Counted from the first letter of the stretch, positions 24,521-33,618 are shown. The stretch: 64,000 nt of DNA from Gilichinskyi gelida (GCA_038040385.1 JBBPII010000003.1:248001-312000), one strand, 5' to 3'. Notes: generated from the sequence alone by a model not told the origin. Translations and numbers: made by a program.

Positions 24521-25415
24521 CCGGCAACTGCGCCGGCTTCAGCTTCTGCAGCTCCTTCAGCCCCTTCTCCAGATACGGCGCGAGCAGCTCCGCCGCGGCC
24601 GCCGGATCGGCGTGCGCGCCGCCGGGAGGCTCGGCGACGATGTCGTCGATGACGTTGAGGCGCTTGAGGTCCTGCGCGGTGATGCGCATCGCCGCCGCCG
24701 CTTCCGCCGCCGCCGACGGGTTCTTCCAGAGGATCGCCGCGCACCCCTCGGGCGAGATGACCGAGTACACGGCGTGCTCGAGCATGTAGACGCGATCGCC
24801 GACGCCGAGGGCTAGCGCGCCGCCCGACCCCCCCTCCCCGATCACCGATACGATCACCGGCACCTGCAGCGCGGCCATCTCCCGAAGGTTCACGGCGATC
24901 GCTTCCGCCTGCCCCCGCTCCTCGGCGCCGACGCCGGGATAGGCGCCCTGGGTGTCGATGAAGGTGAGGATCGGCAGGTGGAACTTCTCGGCGAGCTTCA
25001 TCACCCGCAACGCCTTGCGGAAACCCTCGGGGCGCGGCTGTCCGAAGTTGCGCACGACCTTCTCTTTGGTGTTGCGTCCCTTCTGGTGCCCGATCACGCA
25101 CACGGCCTGCCCGCGGAAGCGGGCGAATCCGGCGACGATGGCCGGGTCGTCGCCGAACTTCCGGTCGCCGTGGATCTCGGTCCAGTCCTCGAAAAGGCTG
25201 CCGATGAAGTCGAGGGTGTAGGGGCGCTGCGGATGGCGCGCGACCAGCGTCTTCTGCCACGGCGTGAGGTTGGCGAAGATTTCGGCGGCCGTTTTGGTAA
25301 GCTTCCGCTGTAGCTCGGCAACGGTCTCCGGGTCCGCATCCGCGGCCGTCGCTTCCTCGATCTGGCGCCGGAGCCGCAGAATCGGCTCTTCGAACTGCGT
25401 CGGGTCGCCATTCAT
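24471..25415 (-). CDS. accA: Acetyl-CoA carboxylase carboxyltransferase subunit alpha
   Basis: 314 aa, normal length. With AccD transfers the carboxyl group from biotin to acetyl-CoA to make malonyl-CoA. Seen: PILRLRRQIEE start, LVARHPQRPYTLDFI, GDRKFGDDPAIVAGFARF, IGHQKGRNTKEKVVRNFG, PEGFRKALRVMKLAEKF, TFIDTQGAYPGVGAEERGQ, the oxyanion-hole region GEGGSGGALALGVGDRV, and SVISPEGCAAILWK. Start ATG 25415 is fixed by MNGDPTQFEEPILRLRR. The stop codon region is duplicated at the far side of the islet. Divergent from the gene at 25434. Confidence 0.95.
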   Translation of the reverse strand: MNGDPTQFEEPILRLRRQIEEATAADADPETVAELQRKLTKTAAEIFANLTPWQKTLVARHPQRPYTLDFIGSLFEDWTEIHGDRKFGDDPAIVAGFARFRGQAVCVIGHQKGRNTKEKVVRNFGQPRPEGFRKALRVMKLAEKFHLPILTFIDTQGAYPGVGAEERGQAEAIAVNLREMAALQVPVIVSVIGEGGSGGALALGVGDRVYMLEHAVYSVISPEGCAAILWKNPSAAAEAAAAMRITAQDLKRLNVIDDIVAEPPGGAHADPAAAAELLAPYLEKGLKELQKLKPAQLPEERYKKFRKMGVFEKA

Positions 25416-25433
25416 GGGGCGTGAACCTAACAG

Positions 25434-25991
25434 ATGAACAGCATGGTCGCAACTGAACCGGCCGAGAAGCCCGCCGCGCGCTCGCTTCTCGAAACCTGGG
25501 GGAAGAACGAGCGGATGCGCCACATCCCCTCGGTGGAGTGGATGCTCTGGAAGGTCGACGCCGACCTCCGCCGCCGCATCGAGAAGCTCCTCGCGCCGTA
25601 CACCGCCCTCCCCGCCGACGACCCGCGCCACGGGCTCGCCGAGGGGGAGCTGCGGGCGCTCTGCCGGGCCATCGATCGCTTCACCGAGAGCGTGCGCCAC
25701 ACCCGAGCCGGCCAGGGGCCGCAGGAGCTGGCCAACCGCATTTCGTGGGCCATCGGACAGGCGGTCGGCGCCCTGCAAACGCTGGACGGCACGCTCTTCG
25801 GACGCCGCTACCCGTTCCAGACCTTCGAGCGATCGAAGGGAGAGGCGGTCTACGGCGCGCTGCTGGTGATCATCGATCACGTCAACCGCGTCACGCCGCT
25901 GATCCGGGCCATCGATCCGAACATCGACGCGCGGCTCTACGAAGAGCTGGTGAACCTCGAGGAGCCGATGCGCGAGACGGCGATGGCGTAA
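25434..25991 (+). CDS. Conserved-looking helical protein, function unknown
   Basis: 185 aa. Not recognised. It is rich in charged helices: LLETWGKNERMRHIPSVEWM, then DADLRRRIEKLLAPY, a segment GLAEGELRALCRAIDRFTES, and GPQELANRISWAIGQAVGAL. No signal peptide or TM helix. Coding is supported by GC-rich third positions and by the lack of any better frame. A second ATG four codons in (25443) is possible. Transcribed divergently from accA, with 18 bases between the starts; its 3' end runs up to a family R5 repeat. Confidence 0.65.
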   Translation: MNSMVATEPAEKPAARSLLETWGKNERMRHIPSVEWMLWKVDADLRRRIEKLLAPYTALPADDPRHGLAEGELRALCRAIDRFTESVRHTRAGQGPQELANRISWAIGQAVGALQTLDGTLFGRRYPFQTFERSKGEAVYGALLVIIDHVNRVTPLIRAIDPNIDARLYEELVNLEEPMRETAMA

Positions 25992-26112
25992 GGCCCTCAC
26001 CCGCCCCTTCGCTGCGCTCAGGGGCACCCTCTCCCGCAAGCGGGAGAGGGCCATCTAATGCCCTTCTCCCGCTTGCGGGAGAAGGTGCCGCGAAGCGGCG
26101 GATGAGGGGCGT
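25992..26112. repeat. Family R5 palindromes (CTCTCCCGCAAGCGGGAGAGGG)
   Basis: Two consecutive perfect hairpins, CCCTCTCCCGCAAGCGGGAG and CTTCTCCCGCTTGCGGGAGA, framed by CCCTCACCCGCCCC and GGATGAGGGGCG. Together they form a larger inverted repeat. The right part is translated as the C-terminus of the VWFA protein ending at 26055. A second, longer copy lies inside msbA (43362-43512). Confidence 0.85.
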
Positions 26113-27419
26113 GCAACCGGCTCGATCCCACAATCCCGATTCCCCTTCAGCCGCAGCGCCGCCAGCGGATCGACGTCCACCCACGCGATGCGCTGCTGGG
26201 CGATCACCTCGCGCACCCTCTTGACCGCGACGCCCAGCTTGACGACGTTCGAGATGTCGTCCACTTCCCCCCAAGCGTCGGCGAGCTCGGGCCGCGGGCC
26301 GGTCAGCGACCAGACGAACAGCGGGACGCCGACGGCCTGGAGATAGCGGCGGACGACGGCAGGCGGGTAGCGGCTGGCGTCGGCGGTCGAACTGAGGACG
26401 AAGACGACCGCGCGCCGCTGCGAGCCTGTGACCGCTTTCACCCCCGCCACGGCAACGGCGTCGGTGTACTGCCGCGGCTCCTCCTGCGCGTCGCCCTCGC
26501 CGTAATGCTTCAGCAGCAGCCAGAGGACGCCGGTGGCCGACAGGTCGACGTCGACAGAGGGGGGAAACAGGAGCGATGCGGTGTCCTCGTCGTTCGCAAA
26601 GCGCTGGGCCACCGGCCAGAGCATCCGTCCGAACGTGCCGCCATCGAGCTGCACCATCCGCTTCAGGACGTCGTTCGGCGCCGCGGCGCGGGCGCGCATG
26701 GAGGGCGTGAGCGACTTTTCCACCTCGTACGGGTCGGGATCGCGGACGAAGATCACCACCGCGCGCGGCTTCTCCACCGCCGCGATGCGCACCGGCGTTC
26801 CATTGGCGTCGGCCAGGCAGCCGTCACACTTCGCCGGATGCTTCAGCGCAGTCTCCCGGAGGAGGACGGGCGTCAACTGCGTGCCGACCGAGTCGGAGCG
26901 GACGCTCTCGATGACCAGCTCGCGGCGCGCCAGGAAACCGTCCTCGAAGTGGAGCTCGGCGGCGACGACGTGCGGAACCATGATGTCGAGCTTCGGCAGG
27001 CGGACCCGGAACCTCGGGTCGACCCGCAATGGCTTGCCGTCGAGCGACATCGTCGCCCGATCCGGCTGCGCGTTGGTCAGATGCCGCCAGCGCAGCGACG
27101 CGCCGGTGATGGCCTCGCCCGCTCCCCTTTCGAGCACGATCTCGAATTCGGCGGTGGGCCGCGGCAGGTTGAGGATTTGCGTGGCGCGGGCGATCTCGTC
27201 GCCGCGCTTGCTGAAACCGACCGCCGTCAGCTCGCGCGGCAGGAGATCCGTTCCCAGCTCCACGGTCGTCCGCCACGGCGGCTGCGTCATCGCCGCCACC
27301 TCGCGGCCGTCCAGCATCACGCGGACGACGTGAACGGGTCCGCTCACCTGCAGCGCGACCGGCTGCGTCCCGGCCACGAGGCCGAGGAAGAGGGTGACGA
27401 AGACGATCTGGGCGGAAAT
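26055..27419 (-). CDS. VWFA-related protein, downstream tandem copy
   Basis: 454 aa if counted from ATT 27419; the first standard start is GTG 27377 (440 aa). It is about half identical to the upstream paralog (27430-28740) along its length. Both have beta-rich N-terminal parts (MLDGREV, LPRELTAVGFSKRGDEIARA), LRRELVIESVRSDSVGTQLTPV-type segments, and a VWFA-like domain from about residue 200 (VVIFVRDPDPY, AVVFVLSSTADAS). The paralog begins MSAQIVFLTLFLGLVSG; here the matching codons read ISAQIVFVTLFLGLVAG with ATT in place of ATG, so the signal peptide is lost or initiated at AUU. The last 16 or so residues (SSAASRHLLPQAGEGH) come from repeat R5. Resembles proteins with the VWFA-related domain typical of Acidobacteriota. 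Confidence 0.7.
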   Translation of the reverse strand: MSAQIVFVTLFLGLVAGTQPVALQVSGPVHVVRVMLDGREVAAMTQPPWRTTVELGTDLLPRELTAVGFSKRGDEIARATQILNLPRPTAEFEIVLERGAGEAITGASLRWRHLTNAQPDRATMSLDGKPLRVDPRFRVRLPKLDIMVPHVVAAELHFEDGFLARRELVIESVRSDSVGTQLTPVLLRETALKHPAKCDGCLADANGTPVRIAAVEKPRAVVIFVRDPDPYEVEKSLTPSMRARAAAPNDVLKRMVQLDGGTFGRMLWPVAQRFANDEDTASLLFPPSVDVDLSATGVLWLLLKHYGEGDAQEEPRQYTDAVAVAGVKAVTGSQRRAVVFVLSSTADASRYPPAVVRRYLQAVGVPLFVWSLTGPRPELADAWGEVDDISNVVKLGVAVKRVREVIAQQRIAWVDVDPLAALRLKGNRDCGIEPVARPSSAASRHLLPQAGEGH

Positions 27420-27429
27420 GGTTGGGGGG

Positions 27430-28740
27430 CTACGGCGCCGGCCGCGCCACGGTCGCGATTCCGCAGCTCTCCTTCGCTTGCAACTGCAACGCGGTCAGCG
27501 GATCGACGTCTACCCATGCGATGCGCTGCTCGTCCAACTCATGCCGCAGGCGGTTCACGGCGTTGCCGAGTTTCCCCAGGCTGGAGACGTCCTCGACCTC
27601 GCCCCAGGCGTCGGTCACCTCCGGCCGCGGGCCGATGATGGACCAGACGAAAAGCGGCACGCCGATCGACTGAAGATAACGGCGCACCGCGAGCGGATCG
27701 TGCTTGCTGGCGTCAGCGGTCGCGCTGAGGACGACCACCACCGCGCGCCGCTGCGATCCGGTCAGCGCCCGCACGCCCGCCACGGCGACGGCGTCGGCAA
27801 AGCGGCGCGGAGCGCCCTCGAGCCCTCCCCGATATTCCAACAGCATCAGGTAGAGCACTCCCGCCGTCATGTCCGCCGATGTCTCGAAGAGAATGGAGGT
27901 GGTCTCTTGCTCCTTCGTGTAGCGCCTCGCCACCGGCCACTGGATGCGCTCGATCGTCTCACGATCGAGCGGCATGGCACGGCGCAGAGTGTTGGCCGAC
28001 CATCCGGCCGCGGCACGCGGCGACATACCGAACGCCTGCGCTGTGGGACGTGGATCGGGGTTGCGCACCATGATCATCAGGCCCCGCGGCTTCTCCACCG
28101 CCGCGATCCGCACAGGGCCGCCGCCGGCCGTCGTCAGGCAGCCGTCCCAACTGTCCGGATGTTCTGCCGTCGTTTCACGGAGCAGAACCGGCGTCAGCTC
28201 GGTTCCCACTGAATCCGACAGAACGCTCTCGATGACGAGCTCGCGGCGCGCGACGAAGCCGTCTCCGAAGTGCAGCTCCGCGGCAAGGACATGTGGCACC
28301 TCGATGTCGAGCTTCGGCAGCTTGACGTGCAATTTCTCATCGACCGGGAGCGGCGCACCGTCGAGCGTCAGCTTCGCCCGGACCGGTTGCACGTTCACCA
28401 GATGCCGCCAGCGCAGCGTCGCGCCGGTCGGCGGCTCGTTGCCGTCGCGTTCGAGCGCGATCTCGAACTCGGCGGTCGGCCGCGGGATGTTGAGGAACTG
28501 CCTGGCGCGCGCGATCTCTTCACCCTGGTCGTTGAAGCCGACCGCCGTCAGCTCGCGCGGCGTGAGGTCGGGTCCAAAGTCGATGTTCAACCGCCACGGC
28601 GGCCCCGACATGACACCGACCTCGCGCCCGTCGAGCATGATCCGGACGGTCTTCACCGGGCCGCTCACCTGCAGCACGATGTGCTGCGGGCCGGAGACGA
28701 GGCCGAGGAAGAGAGTGAGGAAGACGATCTGGGCGGACAT
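27430..28740 (-). CDS. VWFA-related secreted protein, upstream tandem copy
   Basis: 436 aa from ATG 28740, with a signal peptide (MSAQIVFLTLFLGLVSGPQ). The N-terminal half is beta-rich and Ig-like (VSGPVKTVRIMLDGREVGVM, LRWRHLVNVQPVRAKLTLDG). The C-terminal half has a degenerate VWFA fold (LMIMVRNPDP, AVVVVLSATADASKHD, VPLFVWSIIGPRPE); the metal-ion MIDAS DxSxS motif is not clear. Two Cys near DSWDGCL and ESCGI may form a disulfide. Probably periplasmic or surface-associated. An upstream in-frame ATG falls in repeat R2 (28748-28810) and is rejected. Ten bases separate its stop from the second copy. Confidence 0.75.
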   Translation of the reverse strand: MSAQIVFLTLFLGLVSGPQHIVLQVSGPVKTVRIMLDGREVGVMSGPPWRLNIDFGPDLTPRELTAVGFNDQGEEIARARQFLNIPRPTAEFEIALERDGNEPPTGATLRWRHLVNVQPVRAKLTLDGAPLPVDEKLHVKLPKLDIEVPHVLAAELHFGDGFVARRELVIESVLSDSVGTELTPVLLRETTAEHPDSWDGCLTTAGGGPVRIAAVEKPRGLMIMVRNPDPRPTAQAFGMSPRAAAGWSANTLRRAMPLDRETIERIQWPVARRYTKEQETTSILFETSADMTAGVLYLMLLEYRGGLEGAPRRFADAVAVAGVRALTGSQRRAVVVVLSATADASKHDPLAVRRYLQSIGVPLFVWSIIGPRPEVTDAWGEVEDVSSLGKLGNAVNRLRHELDEQRIAWVDVDPLTALQLQAKESCGIATVARPAP

Positions 28741-28747
28741 GTGAATC

Positions 28748-28810
28748 GTTCGCTGTTGGCAGTTGGCTGTTGGCCGAAACACAGTCAACGGTCAACGGCC
28801 AACGGCGAAC
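28748..28810. repeat. Family R2 palindrome between priA and the VWFA gene
   Basis: GTTCGCTGTTGGCAGTTGGC faces GGTCAACGGCCAACGGCGAA across a short AACACAG loop. It fills almost the whole gap downstream of priA. Confidence 0.85.
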
Positions 28811-28811
28811 C

Positions 28812-31214
28812 TCACAAGATGTTAATCGGGTCCACGTCGATCGCCACATCCACCCCCTTCCACGTCCGCCCGACCATCGCCGCCTCCACCGCCTTCCGCA
28901 GCGGCACGCGCTGCGCGGCGCGCAGAAGGATCTGGTAGCGATACACCCCCTTGATACGCGCCAGCGGCGCGGGGGCCGGTCCCTGGATGCGCGCGCCGGC
29001 GAGCGGCTGCACCGCCTCGTCGAGCCGGCGCCCGCTGTCGAATGCGGCACGCTCGACGTCCTCGAGCTTCTCGCCGCGGAACAGCACCGCGATCATCGAC
29101 GTCACCGGCGGGTAGTGAAACGTGCGGCGGAACTGGATCTCGGACTCGTAGAACGCCTCGTAGTCGTGGCGCAGCGCGTGCTGGATGGCGTAGTGCGCCG
29201 GGAACGCGCTCTGGATCAACACCTTCCCGCGCAGCTCGCCGCGGCCGGCGCGGCCGGCGACCTGGGTCAACAGATAGAACGTCTTCTCCGCCGAGCGGAA
29301 GTCGGGATATCCGAGGATGGAGTCGGCGTTGAGCACCGCGGTGAGCGTCACGTTCGGGAAGTGATGCCCCTTGCTGAGCATCTGCGTGCCGATCAGCGCG
29401 CGCGTGGCGCCGCGGCGGAAGCGATCGAGGATCCCCACCAGCGAGCCCTTGCGGCGCGTGGAGTCGCGGTCGAGGACGTCGACGGCGATGCCGGGGAAGT
29501 CGCGGCGGAAGCGCTCCTCCACCTTCTCCGTCCCGAAGCCGATCGGCTGCAGCACCTCGCCGTTGCAGATCGGGCAGCGCGGCGGGATCGGTGCGCGCAG
29601 GCCGCAGTAGTGGCAGATGAGGAGTCCCGCGCGCCGGTGGACGGTGAGCGTGACGCTGCAGTCGCGGCAGCGGAACTCGTGGCCGCACTCGCGGCAGAGG
29701 AGATATGGCGCATACCCCCGTCGATTGATGAGGATGATGGCCTGTTCGCCGGCGTCGAAGGTGCCGCGCAGCGCGTCTTTCAAAGGGCCGCTGAAGATGA
29801 CGAAGCCCTTGTCCTCCTTCTCCGCGCGCTCTTTCCGCAAATCGATGACGTCAGCCTCGGGCAGCGGGCGCGCTTCGACCCGCTTGGTCATCCGCAGCAG
29901 CGTGTACTTGCCGCGTGCGGCGTTCTCGCGCGACTCGAGCGACGGCGTCGCCGAGCCGAGAATCACCGGGATGTTGCGCAGTTGCGCCCGGACCACGGCG
30001 AGGTCGCGCGCGTGGTAGCGCGGCGCCTCATCCTGCTTGTACGCGCCGTCTCCCTCCTCGTCGACCACGATCACGCCGAGCCGCTGCAGCGGCACGAAGA
30101 GCGCGGAGCGGGGGCCGATGGCCACGTCGACCTCGCCGCGCCGCGCGCGCCACCACTGGTCGAACCGCTCACTCGCGGAGAGGTTGCTGTGAAGGATGGC
30201 GATGCGCTCGCCGAAGCGCTCCTTGAGCCGCGCGGCGAAGACGGGGGTGAGCGCGATCTCCGGCACCAGCAGCAGCGCCTGCTCTCCCCTCCTCACCGCC
30301 TCGCGCATCACTTCGATGTACACCTCCGTCTTGCCACTCCCGGTGACGCCTTCGAGGACGAAGGGCGCGAAGGTGCCGAGGGCGCCGCGGATGGCGTCGA
30401 TGGCGTCGCGCTGCTCGCTGGAAAACTTGAATTCAGCGACGACCGCATCGAGGCCGGCGAGGAAGGCGTCGAGCGTGTGCCGCCGGGGCCGCCGCTCGAT
30501 TCGAACGATGCCCTTCTGCACGAGCTTCGAGAGCACCGCCGCACTGACGCCGCCGGTCTCGACCGCGCGCACGGTGGTCTCGCCGCCGCGCGCGCGCAGG
30601 AGCTCGACCGCGCTCTCCTGCTTCGGCGTCAGCCCGCCCGGCGTGGTCTCCAGGATGACGAAGCGGTCGTAGCGCACCCCCTCGGCGTCGCGGAGGCGGT
30701 CGCCGATGGCGACCACGCCGGCGTCGCGCAGGCGGGCGATGGCCGAGCGCGTGCTGATCTCCAGCGCGGCGTCGAAGGTGAGTGGCTTGAGGCGCAGCAT
30801 TTCGAGGAGCGGCTGATCGCCGGCGAGCACCTGCGCCGACTCGACGCCGGTGAGGGTCAGCTCGCGCCGCCCTCGCGCCGCCATGTTGGCCGGCAGCGCC
30901 ATCCGCAGCATCTCGCCGAGCGGCGCGATGTAGTACTCCGCCGCCCAGCGGCAAAGCTCGATGATCTCCGGAACGAGCGCCGGCTCCTCGTCGTCGAGCA
31001 CCGCGCGCACCGACTTGATCTTCGCCGCCTTCGCCGGCGCCGAGTCGACCAGGCCGACCACGAATCCGGTGGTCCGCTTCGCGCCGAACGGCACTTCCAC
31101 GCGGGAACCCAGCCGCACGCCGTCGCGCAGCTCGGGCGGGATGGCGTAGGTGAACGTGCCGTGCACGGCGACGGGAAGGGCGATTTCGGCGAAGGCGGCG
31201 AGGCCGGAGGGCAT
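28812..31214 (-). CDS. priA: Primosomal protein N' (replication restart helicase PriA)
   Basis: 800 aa. 3'-5' helicase that reloads the replisome at stalled forks. Seen: the N-terminal 3'-DNA-binding domain (ALPVAVHGTFTYAIPPELRD), Walker A LEGVTGSGKTEVYIEVM, Walker B VIVVDEEGDGAYKQDEAPRY, and GSATPSLESRENA. Eight Zn-binding Cys lie in paired motifs from about residue 480 (CRECGHEFRCRDC, CHYCGLRAPIPPRCPICNG), followed by TQMLSKGHHFPNVTLT and QVAGRAGRGELRG. In the DEGH motif the usual DEEH is DEEG here, a small change. Start ATG 31214 follows the family N-terminus. Clear full-length enzyme. Confidence 0.95.
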   Translation of the reverse strand: MPSGLAAFAEIALPVAVHGTFTYAIPPELRDGVRLGSRVEVPFGAKRTTGFVVGLVDSAPAKAAKIKSVRAVLDDEEPALVPEIIELCRWAAEYYIAPLGEMLRMALPANMAARGRRELTLTGVESAQVLAGDQPLLEMLRLKPLTFDAALEISTRSAIARLRDAGVVAIGDRLRDAEGVRYDRFVILETTPGGLTPKQESAVELLRARGGETTVRAVETGGVSAAVLSKLVQKGIVRIERRPRRHTLDAFLAGLDAVVAEFKFSSEQRDAIDAIRGALGTFAPFVLEGVTGSGKTEVYIEVMREAVRRGEQALLLVPEIALTPVFAARLKERFGERIAILHSNLSASERFDQWWRARRGEVDVAIGPRSALFVPLQRLGVIVVDEEGDGAYKQDEAPRYHARDLAVVRAQLRNIPVILGSATPSLESRENAARGKYTLLRMTKRVEARPLPEADVIDLRKERAEKEDKGFVIFSGPLKDALRGTFDAGEQAIILINRRGYAPYLLCRECGHEFRCRDCSVTLTVHRRAGLLICHYCGLRAPIPPRCPICNGEVLQPIGFGTEKVEERFRRDFPGIAVDVLDRDSTRRKGSLVGILDRFRRGATRALIGTQMLSKGHHFPNVTLTAVLNADSILGYPDFRSAEKTFYLLTQVAGRAGRGELRGKVLIQSAFPAHYAIQHALRHDYEAFYESEIQFRRTFHYPPVTSMIAVLFRGEKLEDVERAAFDSGRRLDEAVQPLAGARIQGPAPAPLARIKGVYRYQILLRAAQRVPLRKAVEAAMVGRTWKGVDVAIDVDPINIL

Positions 31215-31296
31215 TGAGCGAAGCGTAGCAGTTGCGCGACCGGGCTACGGGATGTAGAGGCCGACGATTTTCGCGTCCCCTCCGTAACCTTCACTC

Positions 31297-31785
31297 ATGC
31301 GCCCCCTTTTCCTCCTCCCCCTTCTCGCCCTTCTCCCTTTGCAGTTTCTTTCCGCGCAGACCGTCATCGACGCCGGCGCCGCTGTCGGACAGCAGGCATA
31401 TGAGAGCTCGATAGACGACCCGCGAGTCCTCACGGGCATCGAGGTCCTCGCGCGCCGGGGCGCGTCGGGCCTTTACATCGCCGTGGAGTACGCCGATCTC
31501 AGTGAGGAAAGCGCGCTGATCGTCATCCACCCCGACTTCGTCTATCGCTGGACGCTTCCGGCGCACTCTGCCGTGTCGATCGGCGGCGGCCCGACTTTGG
31601 CGAACCTCGGCGGCTCCGGCGGCGGGCTGACGTGGAACGCCGAGCTGGAACTCGAGCGCCGGTGGAGCCGCGCCGCCCTTTTCGCCCGCGTCCGGCAGTT
31701 CGGGCTGGCGCGCTTCCGCGAGCGAGAGGCGGGGCCGAAGGGACCCGCGGCGTACGTCGGGTTTCCCGTGAACGTCAGGTCTTGA
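31297..31785 (+). CDS. Small secreted beta-barrel-like protein
   Basis: 162 aa. A signal peptide (MRPLFLLPLLALLPLQFLSA, then QTV) is followed by alternating hydrophobic strands (GLYIAVEYADL, ALIVIHPDFVYRWTL, TWNAELELERRW) ending in a short C-terminal strand. This looks like a small outer-membrane barrel or periplasmic beta protein, but no family is recognised. Divergent from priA across 82 bases. The stop at 31783-31785 lies inside a stretch that on the other strand resembles the end of the aldolase gene at 37039. Confidence 0.7.
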   Translation: MRPLFLLPLLALLPLQFLSAQTVIDAGAAVGQQAYESSIDDPRVLTGIEVLARRGASGLYIAVEYADLSEESALIVIHPDFVYRWTLPAHSAVSIGGGPTLANLGGSGGGLTWNAELELERRWSRAALFARVRQFGLARFREREAGPKGPAAYVGFPVNVRS

Positions 31786-31870
31786 AGGCGGGATCGAGCC
31801 GTTCCAAGATCCGCGACGCTCAAGCCGCCCGTCGCCTCCGTAGTAGCGCCACCCCCACCACCGCCGCCGC
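31775..31870 (-). pseudogene. Remnant 3' ends beside the nuclease-TPR islet
   Basis: Read on the minus strand, 31870-31820 encodes AAAVVGVALLRRRRAA and a stop. This is like the VVAVVGLALLRRR tail of the gene at 33832 (about 84% identical over 37 bases by eye). Then 31807-31775 encodes LERLDPAFKT and a stop, like LERSDPGFKT at the end of the aldolase at 37039. Neither stretch has an upstream coding frame, because the nuclease-TPR gene ends there. They look like decayed gene tails left by rearrangement or insertion. Confidence 0.45.
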
Positions 31871-33618
31871 TAGACCGTTGGAGGGCGCCCACCGCTTCTG
31901 AACTGTACGATAACGGCCGACTTTTCAGCGTCTGGGAAGCGTTCAACTGCTTTTCTGACGACAGCTGCCGCTTCGTCGCGAAGACCCAATTCCCCGAGAC
32001 ATATCACCATATTCGTGTAAGGCGTGTAGGTTTCGGGCTCAGCGTCGAGAACTTCTGCTAGCACTTCGCTCGCGGTCTGCCAGCGCTTCTGTCGCATGAA
32101 TACGAGCGACAGATTATTGAGCGCGGCATGCGTTTTCGCCAGATCGCCGGCCTTCTTGGCCGCGGCGAGGGCCTCTTTGAAGTCACGCTCAGCGCGGCCG
32201 AACTCTTCAGCCTCAAGATTCAGAAGGCCATCCCACAGATGGAACTCGGCGGGATCGGTATACGAGATTAACGACCCCGCTTTGATATCGCCGCCAGCTT
32301 GTGCGATTGCAATGTTGTGCTCGCTATGGACGCGCAGTGACTTCCAGTGATTGCCGATCACTACCAGTCTGGCCGCGATGCGAAAACGCTTCACACCAAG
32401 ACTCCCGAGATGCTCTGAAAGGTTGGTGCCTTCACTCGTCAGGTCATGGATCGCTCGGAAGAGTGTTTCCTGCAAAAGCGACAGACGATGAAGTGTGAGC
32501 CACTGAGCTTTCTCTTCTGGATTAGTAATGATCTCTTGGATGTGTGCGAACGTCCGAAGCGATCGCGCGGAGTCCGTGAATAGCGCATAACGAAGAGCAG
32601 AAGGTGACATCCGCATGAGTCCGACCAGTGCTTCTCGTTCGCTTGCTTCCATCTCGAGGTGATAACGACCGTCGATGTAGCGAATTAGCGCCGGGAGCCC
32701 GATGATGTGCTGGGCATATGCTGATGACGCGAACGCGACTGCATCGTCGGTCTCAAGAAATTCGCGCGCCGCATTTACAAAATGAACCACGTCGTGACTC
32801 AGGGAATAGTATTCCGCCGATCTCACGATTCGGCCCTCTTGTGCGAGATGCGCCAGTGCGGCGACCACATCAGGAGACGATTCTCCGATCGCGGCCGCGA
32901 GGTCGTCTCGACTGAATGCGGTGTTGCGAAATAGGTGGATCTGAACCTTTCTTCGTACGTCGAGGCCGAAGAAATCGGCACCTCGGACGTGGCGGCGGAG
33001 CAGTTTTGCTACAGCAGCCGTCCTCCAGGTCGGCAGTGTCTCGCCTTTCGGACCCACTATCGTAAAAAGATGCTCACCGGAGGAGGTTCGATACTTCAAC
33101 ATCCATGTGAGGCCACTGTCCGAATAACTTAGCCACTGATCTTCCACGTGTTCGAGAGAGTATCTTTGACAGAGAAGTTCGACCACGCCTGCGGCCGAGA
33201 GAATTGCACCGCTATCTTCGAGTTGGCGGAGAAGGTCGTCGGAATCAAGAAGCGCGAACTGCTGTCGCGTCCCGGCGTCCAATTCTAAATACCACTGCCT
33301 AGCGGTACCGCTGTAGCCCGACAGCGATATTACGAAAGCGTAAAGACGTTGGTCGGTCGCATGCTCCTTAGTCCATTCAGCGAAGAAGACCTTGATGGCG
33401 TTGGTGTCAAGACGGCGACCTCGCGCCTTACATTCACAGAGCAGAGGTTGCGCAGTGACGCGATGAGCAGCGCGAAGATCAATCTCAGCTCCTGTCTTGT
33501 ATGCGTTGCGCACGAAGGACGCAAAGCCCTGGCGAGCTAAAAGCTCTTTCATTAGAAGCTCGAACAGGTCGCCTACATGGTTAGCGTTTCTACCAAGGAC
33601 ACGGACTACTGGTTTCAT
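31870..33618 (-). CDS. PD-(D/E)XK-like nuclease with winged-helix and TPR region
   Basis: 582 aa from ATG 33618. Residues 10-80 have a restriction-endonuclease-like core: GDLFELLMKELLARQGF, then KTGAEIDLRAAHR and LLCECKARGRRL, which supply the E...D...ExK pattern of Mrr-type nucleases. A middle part has a winged-helix look (FSRDDLAAAIGESSPDVVAA, LAQEGRIVRSAEYYSLSHD). Residues about 450-575 form two to three TPR-like helix pairs (EFHLWDGLLNLEAEEFGRAE, THAALNNLSLVFMRQKRW). GC content is visibly lower than the neighbours. Alone, with no methylase nearby, it could be a single-gene defence or stress nuclease; this is inference. A longer in-frame start upstream adds residues without support. Confidence 0.75.
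   Translation of the reverse strand: MKPVVRVLGRNANHVGDLFELLMKELLARQGFASFVRNAYKTGAEIDLRAAHRVTAQPLLCECKARGRRLDTNAIKVFFAEWTKEHATDQRLYAFVISLSGYSGTARQWYLELDAGTRQQFALLDSDDLLRQLEDSGAILSAAGVVELLCQRYSLEHVEDQWLSYSDSGLTWMLKYRTSSGEHLFTIVGPKGETLPTWRTAAVAKLLRRHVRGADFFGLDVRRKVQIHLFRNTAFSRDDLAAAIGESSPDVVAALAHLAQEGRIVRSAEYYSLSHDVVHFVNAAREFLETDDAVAFASSAYAQHIIGLPALIRYIDGRYHLEMEASEREALVGLMRMSPSALRYALFTDSARSLRTFAHIQEIITNPEEKAQWLTLHRLSLLQETLFRAIHDLTSEGTNLSEHLGSLGVKRFRIAARLVVIGNHWKSLRVHSEHNIAIAQAGGDIKAGSLISYTDPAEFHLWDGLLNLEAEEFGRAERDFKEALAAAKKAGDLAKTHAALNNLSLVFMRQKRWQTASEVLAEVLDAEPETYTPYTNMVICLGELGLRDEAAAVVRKAVERFPDAEKSAVIVQFRSGGRPPTV

Noticed and set aside
28741..28788. Longer N-terminus of the upstream VWFA protein
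   Set aside because: Translated from repeat R2; the signal peptide starts at 28740.
31542..31946. Gly-rich ORF on the minus strand
   Set aside because: It spans the 3' ends of two genes and a low-complexity GGT run; no start signal. The decayed tail reading of the other frame fits better.
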